Positions 1-6,909 of a DNA stretch of 13,936 nucleotides are shown one piece after another; the first letter of the stretch is position 1; each line of letters opens with the position of its first letter. The position numbers and the translations under genes were made by a program. The notes under the pieces are model-generated. The model did not search any database. It saw only the letters and a list, made by a program, of their open reading frames with translations, and was not told where the DNA came from. The stretch comes from CAZTLI01 sp964614375 (GTDB taxonomy: Bacteria > Chloroflexota > Anaerolineae > Aggregatilineales > Phototrophicaceae): assembly GCA_964614375.1 (NCBI GenBank), contig CAZTLI010000098.1, forward strand, positions 1 through 13,936. Direction: 5' to 3'.

Positions 1-141
1 CCCTGACGAGACCATAATCACATCATGCCCCTGCTGATGGAGGTGGGCGACTTGCTGCACAATTTCCAGCATCCGCTGGCGATTGAGAAAGGCTGTGCCA
101 TTGGTGAGGGTACTCGTACCCAATTTGACGACAATACGCAT
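1..141 (-). CDS. proB: Glutamate 5-kinase, N-terminal part (runs off left edge)
   Basis: This is the beginning of the cytoplasmic enzyme that phosphorylates glutamate with ATP in the first step of proline synthesis. Only the first 47 residues are in the window and the frame is open to base 1. The protein starts MRIVVKLGTSTLTNG, the KxGTSxLT nucleotide-binding start of the amino-acid-kinase fold. It continues through LNRQRMLEIVQQVAHLHQQG and ends in DVIMVSSG, which matches the VTSG strand of ProB. The ATG at 139-141 fits the family N-terminus and has AGGA a few bases upstream. A promoter lies at 184-211 on the same strand. Identity is from the family motifs; the C-terminal part, including any PUA domain, cannot be checked. 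Confidence 0.88.
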   Translation of the reverse strand, partial: MRIVVKLGTSTLTNGTAFLNRQRMLEIVQQVAHLHQQGHDVIMVSSG

Positions 142-156
142 ACATCCTGTCCCGCG

Positions 157-164
157 TATAATGG
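157..164 (+). promoter_or_regulatory. -10 element TATAATGG before the ADP-ribosylglycohydrolase remnant
   Basis: A perfect TATAAT at 157-162, followed by GG, lies about 44 bp before the ATG at 206. No good -35 is present at 16-18 bp upstream, so the call rests on the -10 alone. It interlocks with the proB promoter on the other strand (184-211). Confidence 0.35.
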
Positions 165-183
165 TGATGAACGACCTGCTGCC

Positions 184-211
184 ATTATAGACACAGGTTT
201 TTGGGATGCAA
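184..211 (-). promoter_or_regulatory. proB promoter (TTGCAT - 16 bp - TATAAT)
   Basis: Read on the minus strand, TTGCAT (206-211) and a perfect TATAAT (184-189) are separated by 16 bp. The predicted start of transcription is near 177, giving a leader of about 36 nt before the proB ATG. The -10 continues as TATAATGG. The -35 overlaps the ATG of the plus-strand remnant at 206, so the two transcription units face each other back to back. Confidence 0.6.
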
Positions 212-437
212 CAGTCACAAGCGGATATGCGATTAGCCCGCGCGCATTTATCCCTCGATGGATTGGCTGTCGGTGGTGGTTTTGGCCAGAGCTTTTTCTT
301 TGCAGAAAATGTCATTCGCCTACAAAAGCGCCAATTTCCGCCGACTCCCTGGTATTGGACAGGGATATACCGGCAGTGTGGCGGAGGATGGGCTGGCGAA
401 ACGAGAACCGCTTCCTGACTGGCCTTTTGGCGCTTAG
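206..437 (+). pseudogene. ADP-ribosylglycohydrolase remnant with internal deletion and frame change
   Basis: Intact members of this family remove ADP-ribose from proteins or small molecules and are typically about 300 residues. Here the N-terminus is recognisable from the ATG at 206: RLARAHLSLDGLAVGGGFGQ, then a PPTPWYWT stretch at 341-361. These resemble the family's ARGSLxGLAVGDAxG start and the W-x-WTDDT region, but the DDT acidic motif is missing. Straight after WYWT, the +1 frame reads GYTGSVAEDGLAKREPLPDWPFGA and stops at 435-437. That resembles the family C-terminus (GGIVA...IP..WLxxREPLP). The whole central domain with its metal ligands is therefore gone and the two ends are in different frames. 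The stop overlaps the convergent HxlR gene. Assignment is by remembered family motifs only. Confidence 0.55.
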
Positions 438-766
438 TCCCGCAGATTCTTCGCCCAATTTTCTGCCCATGCGTTGAGCGGCGTAAGGGCTTGCAGCAGA
501 TCGCGACCCGCGTCCGTAAGGTGATAACCGTCGTTGTCGCTGAGTATCACAATATCCCCTTCGCGCAATTCCTTCAGACGGGTATTGAGCACACTGGGCG
601 ACATTTCATCGCAGGCAGCGCGTAAATCCCGAAAATTCAGCGCATCCTCGCGCAGTTCCCAGATGATTCGCAGCGCCCAACGCCGCCCCAATAAATCGAG
701 CAGCGCCATGATAGGGCGGCCTGTTGCTGACCCGCGTACCGGTTGACCGGGTTTTGGTGTAGACAT
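434..766 (-). CDS. HxlR-family winged-helix transcriptional regulator
   Basis: A 110-residue DNA-binding repressor or activator of the HxlR/YodB type, usually dimeric and often controlling a divergent redox or electrophile-detoxification gene. The winged helix spans about residues 17-105: ALLDLLGRRWALRIIWEL (helix 1), NFRDLRAACDEMSPSVLNTRLKEL (helix-turn-helix), a short wing with GYHLTDAGRDLL, and a closing LTPLNAWAENW helix. I chose the ATG at 764-766; a TTG six codons upstream (782-784) is possible. The Shine-Dalgarno is weak (GGA about 10 nt upstream). The N-terminal sensing Cys of YodB-like members is absent; the only Cys (52) lies before the recognition helix. The gene is divergent from the decarboxylase-like gene at 852, with paired inverted repeats between them. 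Confidence 0.88.
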   Translation of the reverse strand: MSTPKPGQPVRGSATGRPIMALLDLLGRRWALRIIWELREDALNFRDLRAACDEMSPSVLNTRLKELREGDIVILSDNDGYHLTDAGRDLLQALTPLNAWAENWAKNLRD

Positions 767-788
767 GCCTGTGTATCCAATCAAACGC

Positions 789-817
789 TTGCGCTACGGA
801 ATTCGTAGTGATATATT
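789..817 (+). promoter_or_regulatory. Promoter of the CMD/AhpD-like gene (TTGCGC - 17 bp - TATATT)
   Basis: TTGCGC (789-794) and TATATT (812-817) are separated by 17 bp, predicting transcription start near 824. Both inverted repeats at 794-836 overlap this promoter. The Shine-Dalgarno AAGGA at 839-843 precedes the GTG start at 852. Confidence 0.55.
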
Positions 818-836
818 TATGCTACGAAAAGCGTAG
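794..836. promoter_or_regulatory. Paired operator: two CTACG-N5-CGTAG inverted repeats
   Basis: CTACG-gaatt-CGTAG (794-808) and CTACG-aaaag-CGTAG (822-836) share identical arms and spacer length. Their centres are 28 bp apart. The second copy extends to GCTACG/CGTAGC. The first copy sits in the -35/-10 spacer of the 852 gene's promoter and the second covers the expected transcription start. This is the expected place for repression by the divergent HxlR regulator; that link is inferred. Confidence 0.7.
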
Positions 837-851
837 CGAAGGATAATTATC

Positions 852-1424
852 GTGCCAACAACAACTCAATCGCGTATCACACCCCTTAATCCGCCCTATT
901 CAGCCGATGTTGACAGCGTACTGAACCAATTGATGCCACCCGGCAGTCAGGTCGAACCGCTGCTGTTATTCCGCACACTGGCACACAACCTCGACCTCAG
1001 CAGCCGGATGCGCCCGCTGGCTGCTGGTCTACTGGCCCATGGGACGCTTGAAGCCCGTGACCGTGAAACCGTCATTCTGCGTGTGTGTGCCCGCTGTGGT
1101 GCAGAATACGAGTGGGGTGTGCATGTGACGTTCTTTGGGCAGATGGTCGGTTTCACACAGGCTACTATCAACGCTACTGTACTCACCCCATTTGCTGATC
1201 CAGTCTGGTCAGCGCGCGAGTCGCTGTTGGTACAGATGGTTGATGAACTACACGACACAGCAACCATTAGCGATAAACTGTGGCAATCACTGACACAGCA
1301 TTACACTGATGCACAATTGATTGAGCTGTTGCTGGTTGCCGGGTTCTATCATGCCATTAGCTACGTCGCGAATGCGGCGCGTGTACCCATCGAACGGTGG
1401 GCGGCGCGCTTCCCAACCGATTAA
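852..1424 (+). CDS. Carboxymuconolactone decarboxylase (AhpD-like) family protein
   Basis: A 190-residue member of the CMD/AhpD helical-bundle family, which includes gamma-carboxymuconolactone decarboxylases and AhpD-type peroxidase partners. The core is at residues 68-100: ARDRETVILRVCARCGAEYE followed by WGVH, matching the family's RE-xx-ILR...YEW..H signature. The canonical AhpD CxxC (CxYCxxxH) is not present: AEYE occupies that position. A different pair, Cys79 and Cys82, lies a few residues upstream. A second helical segment (155-175) contains LLVAGFYHAISYVANA. The GTG start is supported by AAGGA 8 nt upstream. Control is probably by the divergent HxlR regulator. Substrate is unknown; a role in detoxifying quinones or other electrophiles is inferred from that pairing. 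Confidence 0.85.
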   Translation: MPTTTQSRITPLNPPYSADVDSVLNQLMPPGSQVEPLLLFRTLAHNLDLSSRMRPLAAGLLAHGTLEARDRETVILRVCARCGAEYEWGVHVTFFGQMVGFTQATINATVLTPFADPVWSARESLLVQMVDELHDTATISDKLWQSLTQHYTDAQLIELLLVAGFYHAISYVANAARVPIERWAARFPTD

Positions 1425-1436
1425 TCACAGGCGACG

Positions 1437-2099
1437 TTAAATCATCCGTTCCATTGGACGACCACTGCGAACCGAATCGATGCTTTGGCGCATGAGTCGG
1501 GCGCGGTCACGCAATTTATCGTCTGACCATGTGCCATCGCCCGTTAACCAGCCGCCGACGCCACAGGCGACTGCGCCTGCTGCAATGAATTGGCGCGTGT
1601 TTTCGGCATTTGTGCCACCATTACACATAAACTTCATGTGGTCGAGTGGGCCGGTAAGCGCATTGAAGTATTCCAATCCCAAAACGCCAACAGGATACAG
1701 CTTGAGCAATTTCACACCCATTTGCCACGCAGCGACGCATTCGGTTGTGGTGGTCACACCCGGCGCGATGAGAATATTCGCATCCATGACGGTTTTCACG
1801 ACATCGGGTTGGAATGCGGGCGAGACAACAAAATCGGCTTTGGCAGCAAGCGCACGTTTGGCGGTGTCTACATCTAATACGGTGCCAATGCCTACCAGCG
1901 CATCCGCACCCAATTCGCGTTTGACGGCTTGCATCGCTTCCAGAGGCTGCGGTGAGTTCATCGTGAATTCAAAAACATTGATGCCTTCGTCCAGCAAGAC
2001 GCGCGTCGTTCGTAAGGCAACATCGGGCACAAAATTACCGCGCATCACCGCCATCACACCACAGGCCTCGACCATTTGATAAGCTGTTTGACTGTCCAT
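1437..2099 (-). CDS. eda: KDPG/KHG aldolase (2-dehydro-3-deoxy-phosphogluconate / 4-hydroxy-2-oxoglutarate aldolase)
   Basis: A 220-residue class I aldolase (TIM barrel, trimer) that cleaves 2-keto-3-deoxy sugar-acid phosphates or 4-hydroxy-2-oxoglutarate to pyruvate plus an aldehyde. Visible signatures are VMAVMRG (residues 16-21), the base Glu44 in NVFEFTMNSP, GIGTVLD (70-76), VVSPAF (91-96), APGVTTTTE (112-120), the Schiff-base Lys133 in LLKLYPV, and a C-terminal GAVACGVGGWL phosphate-binding turn. The Arg usually seen in EVTLRTP is Asn here, which may shift substrate preference. The ATG at 2097-2099 has AGGA about 10 nt upstream. It follows the SH3b gene on the same strand with a 55-bp gap, so it may be read through from it. 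It converges with the gene ending at 1424. Confidence 0.92.
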   Translation of the reverse strand: MDSQTAYQMVEACGVMAVMRGNFVPDVALRTTRVLLDEGINVFEFTMNSPQPLEAMQAVKRELGADALVGIGTVLDVDTAKRALAAKADFVVSPAFQPDVVKTVMDANILIAPGVTTTTECVAAWQMGVKLLKLYPVGVLGLEYFNALTGPLDHMKFMCNGGTNAENTRQFIAAGAVACGVGGWLTGDGTWSDDKLRDRARLMRQSIDSVRSGRPMERMI

Positions 2100-2154
2100 T
2101 CGATCAAATTCCTATTTCTGCTATTGAGGATAAACAGGGTTGTTATGCCTGGCA

Positions 2155-3930
2155 CTATTGTACACACACAGCCGTCAAAGTTACGTTATCGTCGCGCGCC
2201 GCCACCAGCTGCACCTCGAAGGTGGTATCAGCGGCAAATGTATAGGTCAAACTGGTTTCTTGACCGGATTGCGCCAGAATATTGCCTGTGCTATCGACAA
2301 GGCGAATGTAATCGCCAAATTCACCCCGAAAGAGACTGCCAAGCACACTAAAATTGGCAGTTGTGCCTGCGGTGGCTGTCCATGTGCCGCCAATCGTGAT
2401 AAATAGTTGGCTGCCGTCAGACCGTTCAGTACGCCCGATTGAACTCGCGCTGCAAACTTCGCCTAGAACCGATGACACCAAACTGAATGTTCCGGGCGTT
2501 GGAACAGCCGCTGGCGCCTCGGCGGGCATGTCGGCAGTGGGCAAGTCCGCGCATCCTGCCGTCGCATCCACCGTGTCATTGCGAATCCAGTCCCCATTAT
2601 TGGTGACATACCAGACGTAATTGAACGGGTCAGAGCGTTGCCCGACTGCATCCACACTTGCACCAGCAGCCAGGTTATTGGTGACCGCGAAATCGAGACC
2701 CGGGCCAGCGCGCATGTTCAAAGGTTCTGGAATATCGACGGGGGCGGTCAAGGTGCAACCTTCAACCTCCTCATTCGGCGCAGATTGCGAGACAACGGCA
2801 TCGCCATCACTTTCTGGCGCGGGTTGTGGGGCCGCCGTTTCACCTTCGCCAATCACGCGCGGCAGCACGCCCAGGGGCACGGCCTGGATTGCCGTAGCCG
2901 GTGCGGGTTCCGGGACGCGCGGTTCGGCAAAGGGTGTTAATTCGTCAGTGAGGGGCACTATCGTTTGCTGTCCGGCGATGGCAGCGCGGTCTACACCATT
3001 TGCGCTGACCATGACATTGCCTTCAACGACGACAATTATCAAATTGCCGCCAGCCTGCGCCTGCATAAACAGTGTGCCGCCAACAGAGATGGTGACGCCG
3101 TTAACCTGTATATCAAGCGGTTCGTCAGGATTCCACGATTGGAGAATCATGCCGCTGGCAGGCGCTTGTGGACAGGGTGCATCGTCACTGTCACTTTCAA
3201 ATGTAAAGGCTTGCATGCGTTGTAGACGGGCAGTGCTGCGGATTTCTGGCGCGGGACTGTTTTCATCCACAAAACCCAGTGTGTTTACATCGCCCGCGAC
3301 GCGCATGACGGGCAGATACACCCAACCGATGCCCCCCGTCACCACATTCTCACCGATAGTCCGTGTGGGCAGTTCGATACGCAGCCAATCGCCGTTGGTA
3401 TGCCGTCCGGTGACCAGCACCTCTGCATTTGGGCTAAGCTGCCAGATAATCGGTGAGGATGTATTGGCCTGCCGGCGGACGTTGATTCCATTTAATGGCG
3501 CGTTCGCCGTGAGGGTGGTAACACCCCCGCCGGCTGTGGTGGGTTGGACAGCGTTGCTGACTTGAATATCGCCAAATGTCAATACGTTGACGCCGCCTGC
3601 ATCCGTATTGATGTTCCACGTTGCCATGCCCCAGGTTTCACTGGCTATATCCATGGCATTGAGTTCCAGCGAGTCAATGGCGCTAATCGGAATTACATCG
3701 CCCGGCGTGTCGAACGTGATGTCACCTGCGCCATCTGCTAAACTTACATTCACAGGAGGATAGACGTAGCAGGCTTCGTTTGCGCCTGTATCTTCACAGG
3801 CAATTTCGAGTGCCGAGACCGCGTTCCGAACAATCGCGGGACATTGGTCGCCTTCTTGTGCATGGGCGACGAAAACGATTGAGAGCAGTATAAAAACGGT
3901 CAATAAAACTATACTTTGAATAGATTTCAT
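2155..3930 (-). CDS. Secreted SH3b / FecR-like multidomain protein
   Basis: A 591-residue exported protein of unknown role. A signal peptide (about residues 1-24) has a lysine, a long hydrophobic core and an AHA|Q-like cleavage site. Next come a Cys-containing beta-rich domain (25-135), a first bacterial SH3 domain (about 147-207: INVRRQANTSSPIIWQL ... GDWLRIEL ... GGIGWVYL), a FecR-like beta segment (about 262-328: VNGVTISVGGTLFMQAQAGG ... VEGNVMVSANG), a Pro/Ala-rich linker (330-390), a second SH3b domain (about 400-453: LNMRAGPGLDFAV ... WYVTNNGDWIRND), a second linker, and a C-terminal beta-sandwich (480-591). SH3b modules commonly bind peptidoglycan or other surface ligands. The ATG at 3928-3930 has a strong AGGAG 6 nt upstream. 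Long open frames on the opposite strand are shadows. Confidence 0.85.
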   Translation of the reverse strand: MKSIQSIVLLTVFILLSIVFVAHAQEGDQCPAIVRNAVSALEIACEDTGANEACYVYPPVNVSLADGAGDITFDTPGDVIPISAIDSLELNAMDIASETWGMATWNINTDAGGVNVLTFGDIQVSNAVQPTTAGGGVTTLTANAPLNGINVRRQANTSSPIIWQLSPNAEVLVTGRHTNGDWLRIELPTRTIGENVVTGGIGWVYLPVMRVAGDVNTLGFVDENSPAPEIRSTARLQRMQAFTFESDSDDAPCPQAPASGMILQSWNPDEPLDIQVNGVTISVGGTLFMQAQAGGNLIIVVVEGNVMVSANGVDRAAIAGQQTIVPLTDELTPFAEPRVPEPAPATAIQAVPLGVLPRVIGEGETAAPQPAPESDGDAVVSQSAPNEEVEGCTLTAPVDIPEPLNMRAGPGLDFAVTNNLAAGASVDAVGQRSDPFNYVWYVTNNGDWIRNDTVDATAGCADLPTADMPAEAPAAVPTPGTFSLVSSVLGEVCSASSIGRTERSDGSQLFITIGGTWTATAGTTANFSVLGSLFRGEFGDYIRLVDSTGNILAQSGQETSLTYTFAADTTFEVQLVAARDDNVTLTAVCVQ

Positions 3931-3966
3931 TTTTTACTCCTATTTGCAGCACTAGCATTTCTGCCT

Positions 3967-3972
3967 ATTATA
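3967..3972 (-). promoter_or_regulatory. -10 element TATAAT for the SH3b protein gene
   Basis: Read on the minus strand, a perfect TATAAT lies 37 bp before the ATG at 3930, giving a leader of about 30 nt. No -35 is convincing at 16-18 bp; TTGCGG is only 11 bp upstream. Confidence 0.4.
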
Positions 3973-4043
3973 GACCGAACTGGCCGCAAGTGTGTGGGGC
4001 GTAGGGCACTCGTATATCATAGGACGGTTTGCCCAGGTGCGGC

Positions 4044-4049
4044 TATAAT
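4044..4049 (+). promoter_or_regulatory. -10 element TATAAT(GG) for the lipoprotein-glycerate kinase operon
   Basis: A perfect TATAAT followed by GG lies 40 bp before the ATG at 4090. As at 3967-3972, no good -35 is spaced correctly. A start near 4056 would leave a leader of about 34 nt with AAAGGA as ribosome binding site. Confidence 0.42.
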
Positions 4050-4089
4050 GGATGCTGTGATGGTTGTTTGTATGCAAAGGATAGCGCGA

Positions 4090-5334
4090 ATGCGAAATCG
4101 CTGGGTTCTTGTGCTGTTTATTGGTATGACAATGGTGGCGGGTTGTCAACGGCGAGATGATGTTGTCATTCCCACCTTGATTGATTTGGATGCCATTTCG
4201 ACAGAAAATGCCGTAACCGCTGCCGCTGCAACTGCTGCCGCTGTGCCGACATCCACCCCCACACGGTCTGCGCCGACACTGCCACCGACCTTTACACCGA
4301 CAATTGAGCCGTCGGTTACGCCAACCGATCCGGCACTCGCGCCGACCTTAACGCCGCACGGGTTTAGCGAAGCAGGCACGATCTATTTCATATTTAATTC
4401 CGACTCAATCGCTTCACTGGCAGCAGACGGCACGCGCGAAGATTTGTTATTCGTCGGCGGCCCCTATTCTGACCTGACACTCTCGCCCGACGGCGAATTG
4501 TTGACCTATGTCGCGCCCGGTGTAGGCGGTGGATTGGATGTGTGGGTATCAAACCGGGATGGGACGTATATTCAACAGGTGTCCTGTGTGGCATTTCCTA
4601 TCGTGCGTTCACCCGCATGGAGTCATGACGGGCAGCGAATTGCATTCCTTGCGGCGCCGGGTGTGGGCGCGCCGATGGAGTTGTGGGTTGCAGATTTTGC
4701 AGGCAGCAGTACCTGTCCCAGCGGAAATAATCAACGTGTGCTGGTGCGTACTGAGTCTACAACGGCGAATTCGGTAACGTGGGGGGCGGATAATGCGCGT
4801 ATTTTCTTCAATCCCGCTGCCGTTGAAGCCTATGACCTCATCACCGGGCAGCATTTTGTGCTGACATTCCCCAGCGGCTTTGGCCCGGACTATGAGTTGG
4901 CGCATCATCCAACGCAGGGATTCTTGATGTTCCTGCGAACGACACGGATTACACAAACGGGGCAAATTACAGGCCGCCTGGTGACGATGGAGACCGATGT
5001 GATTTCCGACCCTGTTGAGCCGCGGGATGCGGGCTATCCCAGTGTACGTAGTTTGTCGTGGAGTCGGGATGGCGAGTATTTGCTAATTACGACAGACACC
5101 GAAGTCATTGTCTTGAATGATAATTTTGGCAGCGCGGGTACGGGTGTGCGTGAACTGACTCAGCCCGACGCAACGTTCAGCCCCAATGCTGACCGCATCG
5201 CCTTTACCGGATACGACGACGAATTCCCCGGCATTGAGCAAATTTTTGTTGCTGTACGTACCGGGCGTAATCCCGTGCGAATTACATCTCATGCAGATGG
5301 TGTTATCAGTAATTTGGTGTGGATTGAAGGATAG
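4090..5334 (+). CDS. Lipoprotein with Thr/Pro-rich linker and WD40/PD40-like beta-propeller
   Basis: A 414-residue exported lipoprotein of unknown role. The signal sequence MRNRWVLVLFIGMTMVAGCQ ends in a lipobox (VAG-Cys19). Residues 45-90 form an Ala, Thr and Pro-rich linker (VPTSTPTRSAPTLPPTFTPT and more). Residues 95-414 form a propeller of TolB/PD40-like blades with recognisable units LTLSPDGELLTYVA (129-142), PAWSHDGQRIAFLA (175-188), LSWSRDGEYLLIT (322-334) and ATFSPNADRIAFTG (361-374). Such proteins often scaffold protein contacts on the outer face of the membrane. The ATG at 4090 is preferred over 4072 because AAAGGA (4076-4081) then sits 8 nt upstream and the lipoprotein signal is compact. 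The stop is 2 nt before the glycerate kinase start, so the two are probably translationally coupled. Confidence 0.85.
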   Translation: MRNRWVLVLFIGMTMVAGCQRRDDVVIPTLIDLDAISTENAVTAAAATAAAVPTSTPTRSAPTLPPTFTPTIEPSVTPTDPALAPTLTPHGFSEAGTIYFIFNSDSIASLAADGTREDLLFVGGPYSDLTLSPDGELLTYVAPGVGGGLDVWVSNRDGTYIQQVSCVAFPIVRSPAWSHDGQRIAFLAAPGVGAPMELWVADFAGSSTCPSGNNQRVLVRTESTTANSVTWGADNARIFFNPAAVEAYDLITGQHFVLTFPSGFGPDYELAHHPTQGFLMFLRTTRITQTGQITGRLVTMETDVISDPVEPRDAGYPSVRSLSWSRDGEYLLITTDTEVIVLNDNFGSAGTGVRELTQPDATFSPNADRIAFTGYDDEFPGIEQIFVAVRTGRNPVRITSHADGVISNLVWIEG

Positions 5335-5336
5335 AC

Positions 5337-6479
5337 ATGAAGGTACTGATTGCACCCGGCGCGTTCAAACACAGCTTATCTGCAAACGAGGCCGCTGATG
5401 CCATTGCGCGTGGGCTGCGACGGTCTGGACTGGATGCAGACCTGCATATTTTGCCAATAGCCGATGGGGGAAATGGCACGTTGGATGCGTTTTTGGCTGG
5501 TGGGGGTGAAAAATTATGGAGTGAGGTTTATGATCCACTGGGAAGGATGATTCAAGCCCCGTTTGCTATGTTGAATGATGGTCGAACAGCAGTCATTGAG
5601 ATGGCGCTGGCTTCGGGGATTGAACTACTGCGTGATGACGAGCGCGATCCTGTGCGCGCCACCACCTACGGCACGGGGCAGCTCCTTCAGGCTGCGTTAG
5701 AGCAGGGCGCGCGGCGTTTTATCATTGGCATGGGTGGCAGCGCGACAGTTGATGGCGGCGCCGGTTGCTTGCAGGCATTGGGGATACAACTACTGGATGC
5801 ACAGGGTAGTGAGATAATTCATGGCGGTGGTGCATTGTCGCAAATCGCTGCTATAGACCTATCGCGACTCGACTCGCGTTGGCGAGAGTGTGAAGTGATT
5901 GTCGCATCCGATGTTGATAATCCCGCATTGGGCGAAACCGGCGCAGCGGCAGTTTTTGGCCCACAAAAAGGCGCGACTCCGCAGCAAATCCCCGTATTAG
6001 AGGCTAACTTGCAGCATTTTCTCACACTACTGGCGGCGGAGACCGGGCACGATATGCGGCATATCCCCGGTGGTGGCGCGGCGGGCGCATTGACTGCGGG
6101 ATTGATTGCGGTATTGGGTGGGCGCATCGAATCCGGCATAGACCTCGTTCTGGCACACAACCAATTTCAAAACCACCTGAACAGTGCGTCACTGGTCATT
6201 ACCGGTGAAGGGTGGATGGACGAACAAACCGTGCATGGCAAGGGGCCAATCGGTGTCGCTCGATTAGCCGCCGCCTATAATGTGCCCACGATTGCACTGG
6301 TGGGTGGCTTAGGTGTAGACGACCAACTGCTGCATAATGCCGGGATTCAGGCCGCGCTGCCGATTGTCACGGGGCCCATGACCCTTGAACACGCGATTTC
6401 ACAGGCATCGGCTTTGCTTGAACAGGCGGCGCTAAGATTGGCCTATATTTTGGACTGGCGGCGGACAGGAAATAAGTAA
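5337..6479 (+). CDS. glxK: Glycerate kinase (GlxK/GarK family)
   Basis: A 380-residue cytoplasmic kinase of the GlxK/GarK family, which transfers phosphate from ATP to D-glycerate and feeds glycolysis. Length fits the family. Motifs in order are IAPGAFKHSLSANEAADAI (residues 5-23), ADGGNGT (42-48, usually ADGGEGT), GMGGSATVDGGAG (131-143), SDVDNPALGETGAA (191-204), PGGGAAGALTAG (244-255), and TGEGWMDEQT...GK (289-302). The last is often TGEGRxDxQT, so Arg is Trp here. The ATG at 5337 has GAAGGA 5 nt upstream, inside the end of the lipoprotein gene; only 2 nt separate the genes. Pairing with a surface lipoprotein gives no obvious functional link. I favour glycerate 2-kinase activity but cannot prove 2- versus 3-phosphorylation. 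Confidence 0.93.
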   Translation: MKVLIAPGAFKHSLSANEAADAIARGLRRSGLDADLHILPIADGGNGTLDAFLAGGGEKLWSEVYDPLGRMIQAPFAMLNDGRTAVIEMALASGIELLRDDERDPVRATTYGTGQLLQAALEQGARRFIIGMGGSATVDGGAGCLQALGIQLLDAQGSEIIHGGGALSQIAAIDLSRLDSRWRECEVIVASDVDNPALGETGAAAVFGPQKGATPQQIPVLEANLQHFLTLLAAETGHDMRHIPGGGAAGALTAGLIAVLGGRIESGIDLVLAHNQFQNHLNSASLVITGEGWMDEQTVHGKGPIGVARLAAAYNVPTIALVGGLGVDDQLLHNAGIQAALPIVTGPMTLEHAISQASALLEQAALRLAYILDWRRTGNK

Positions 6480-6561
6480 TTGACCCGGCACATATCCGAT
6501 AATGTGTTGTGGCTATAAATTGAGGGGAGGGGAGGTATAACCGGGAGGATGCTTTTTGAAG

Positions 6562-6780
6562 CTAGTCTACGTCTTCATGCTGCATGAGTTCTAAATAGAC
6601 CGTTTCACTTGCGCCTGCAATTTCGTAACCCATCCTCAATAGAAAATCAATGCTGTCAATGGTATCTGCATCATTAAAAAAGTGATGCTGCTTGCGGACT
6701 TCACCTTTATGGTCTATCAATTCAACGGTATAACGATGGCGTCCGCCGCGATGTCGAACGATTTGAATATAGCGCGACAT
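6562..6780 (-). CDS. Small protein of unknown function, 72 residues
   Basis: Not recognised. The protein begins MSRYIQIVRHRGGRHRYTVE and ends in an acidic tail (QHEDVD). It has a basic N-terminal third, a predicted beta-beta start (YIQIVRHR / HRYTVELID) and a helical segment near DTIDSIDFLLRMGYEI. It has no signal peptide, membrane segment or Cys. The ATG at 6778-6780 is supported by a strong GGAGGG 6 nt upstream; an upstream in-frame extension to 6963 lacks this support. It is divergent from the LysM gene and convergent with glycerate kinase. A TATACT -10 and a 15-bp palindrome lie upstream. Confidence 0.65.
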   Translation of the reverse strand: MSRYIQIVRHRGGRHRYTVELIDHKGEVRKQHHFFNDADTIDSIDFLLRMGYEIAGASETVYLELMQHEDVD

Positions 6781-6807
6781 TTGTAACCCTCCATGTAATA
6801 CACTTTT

Positions 6808-6841
6808 AGTATAGCGATTTTTTGCACAATAGAATCTATTG
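6808..6841 (-). promoter_or_regulatory. Promoter region of the 72-residue gene with a 15-bp palindrome
   Basis: On the minus strand TATACT (6808-6813) lies 27 bp before the ATG at 6780. CAATAGA-A-TCTATTG (6827-6841) is a perfect inverted repeat that covers the -35 position, where the hexamer itself (GATTCT) is poor. An operator for an activator or repressor is possible. Confidence 0.4.
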
Positions 6842-6872
6842 ACGTAATAAAAATTGTCATAATCTGTAGACA

Positions 6873-6909
6873 TTACGATTTTCGTAAAGACGCATTCCTG
6901 ATGTATACT
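6873..6909 (+). promoter_or_regulatory. LysM gene promoter region with TTACGA-TTT-TCGTAA palindrome
   Basis: TATACT at 6904-6909 is the likely -10, about 37 bp before the GTG at 6946. The -35 position (6881-6886) is poor and falls within the perfect inverted repeat TTACGA-TTT-TCGTAA (6873-6887). A further CGTAAT at 6843-6848 gives a third copy of the half-site. Confidence 0.4.

Noticed and set aside
25..477. A 150-codon plus-strand frame at the left edge
   Set aside because: It runs antisense through proB and out of frame across the ADP-ribosylglycohydrolase remnant; its sequence has no family pattern.
2621..3565. A 314-codon plus-strand frame opposite the SH3b/FecR-like gene
   Set aside because: Low-complexity Ser/Thr/Pro translation typical of an antisense shadow; the minus-strand gene has a signal peptide and SH3b motifs.
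6480..6561. A rho-independent terminator after glycerate kinase
   Set aside because: CACAT/ATGTG (8-nt loop) and GCTT/AAGC stems are too short and lack a following U-run in the right place.
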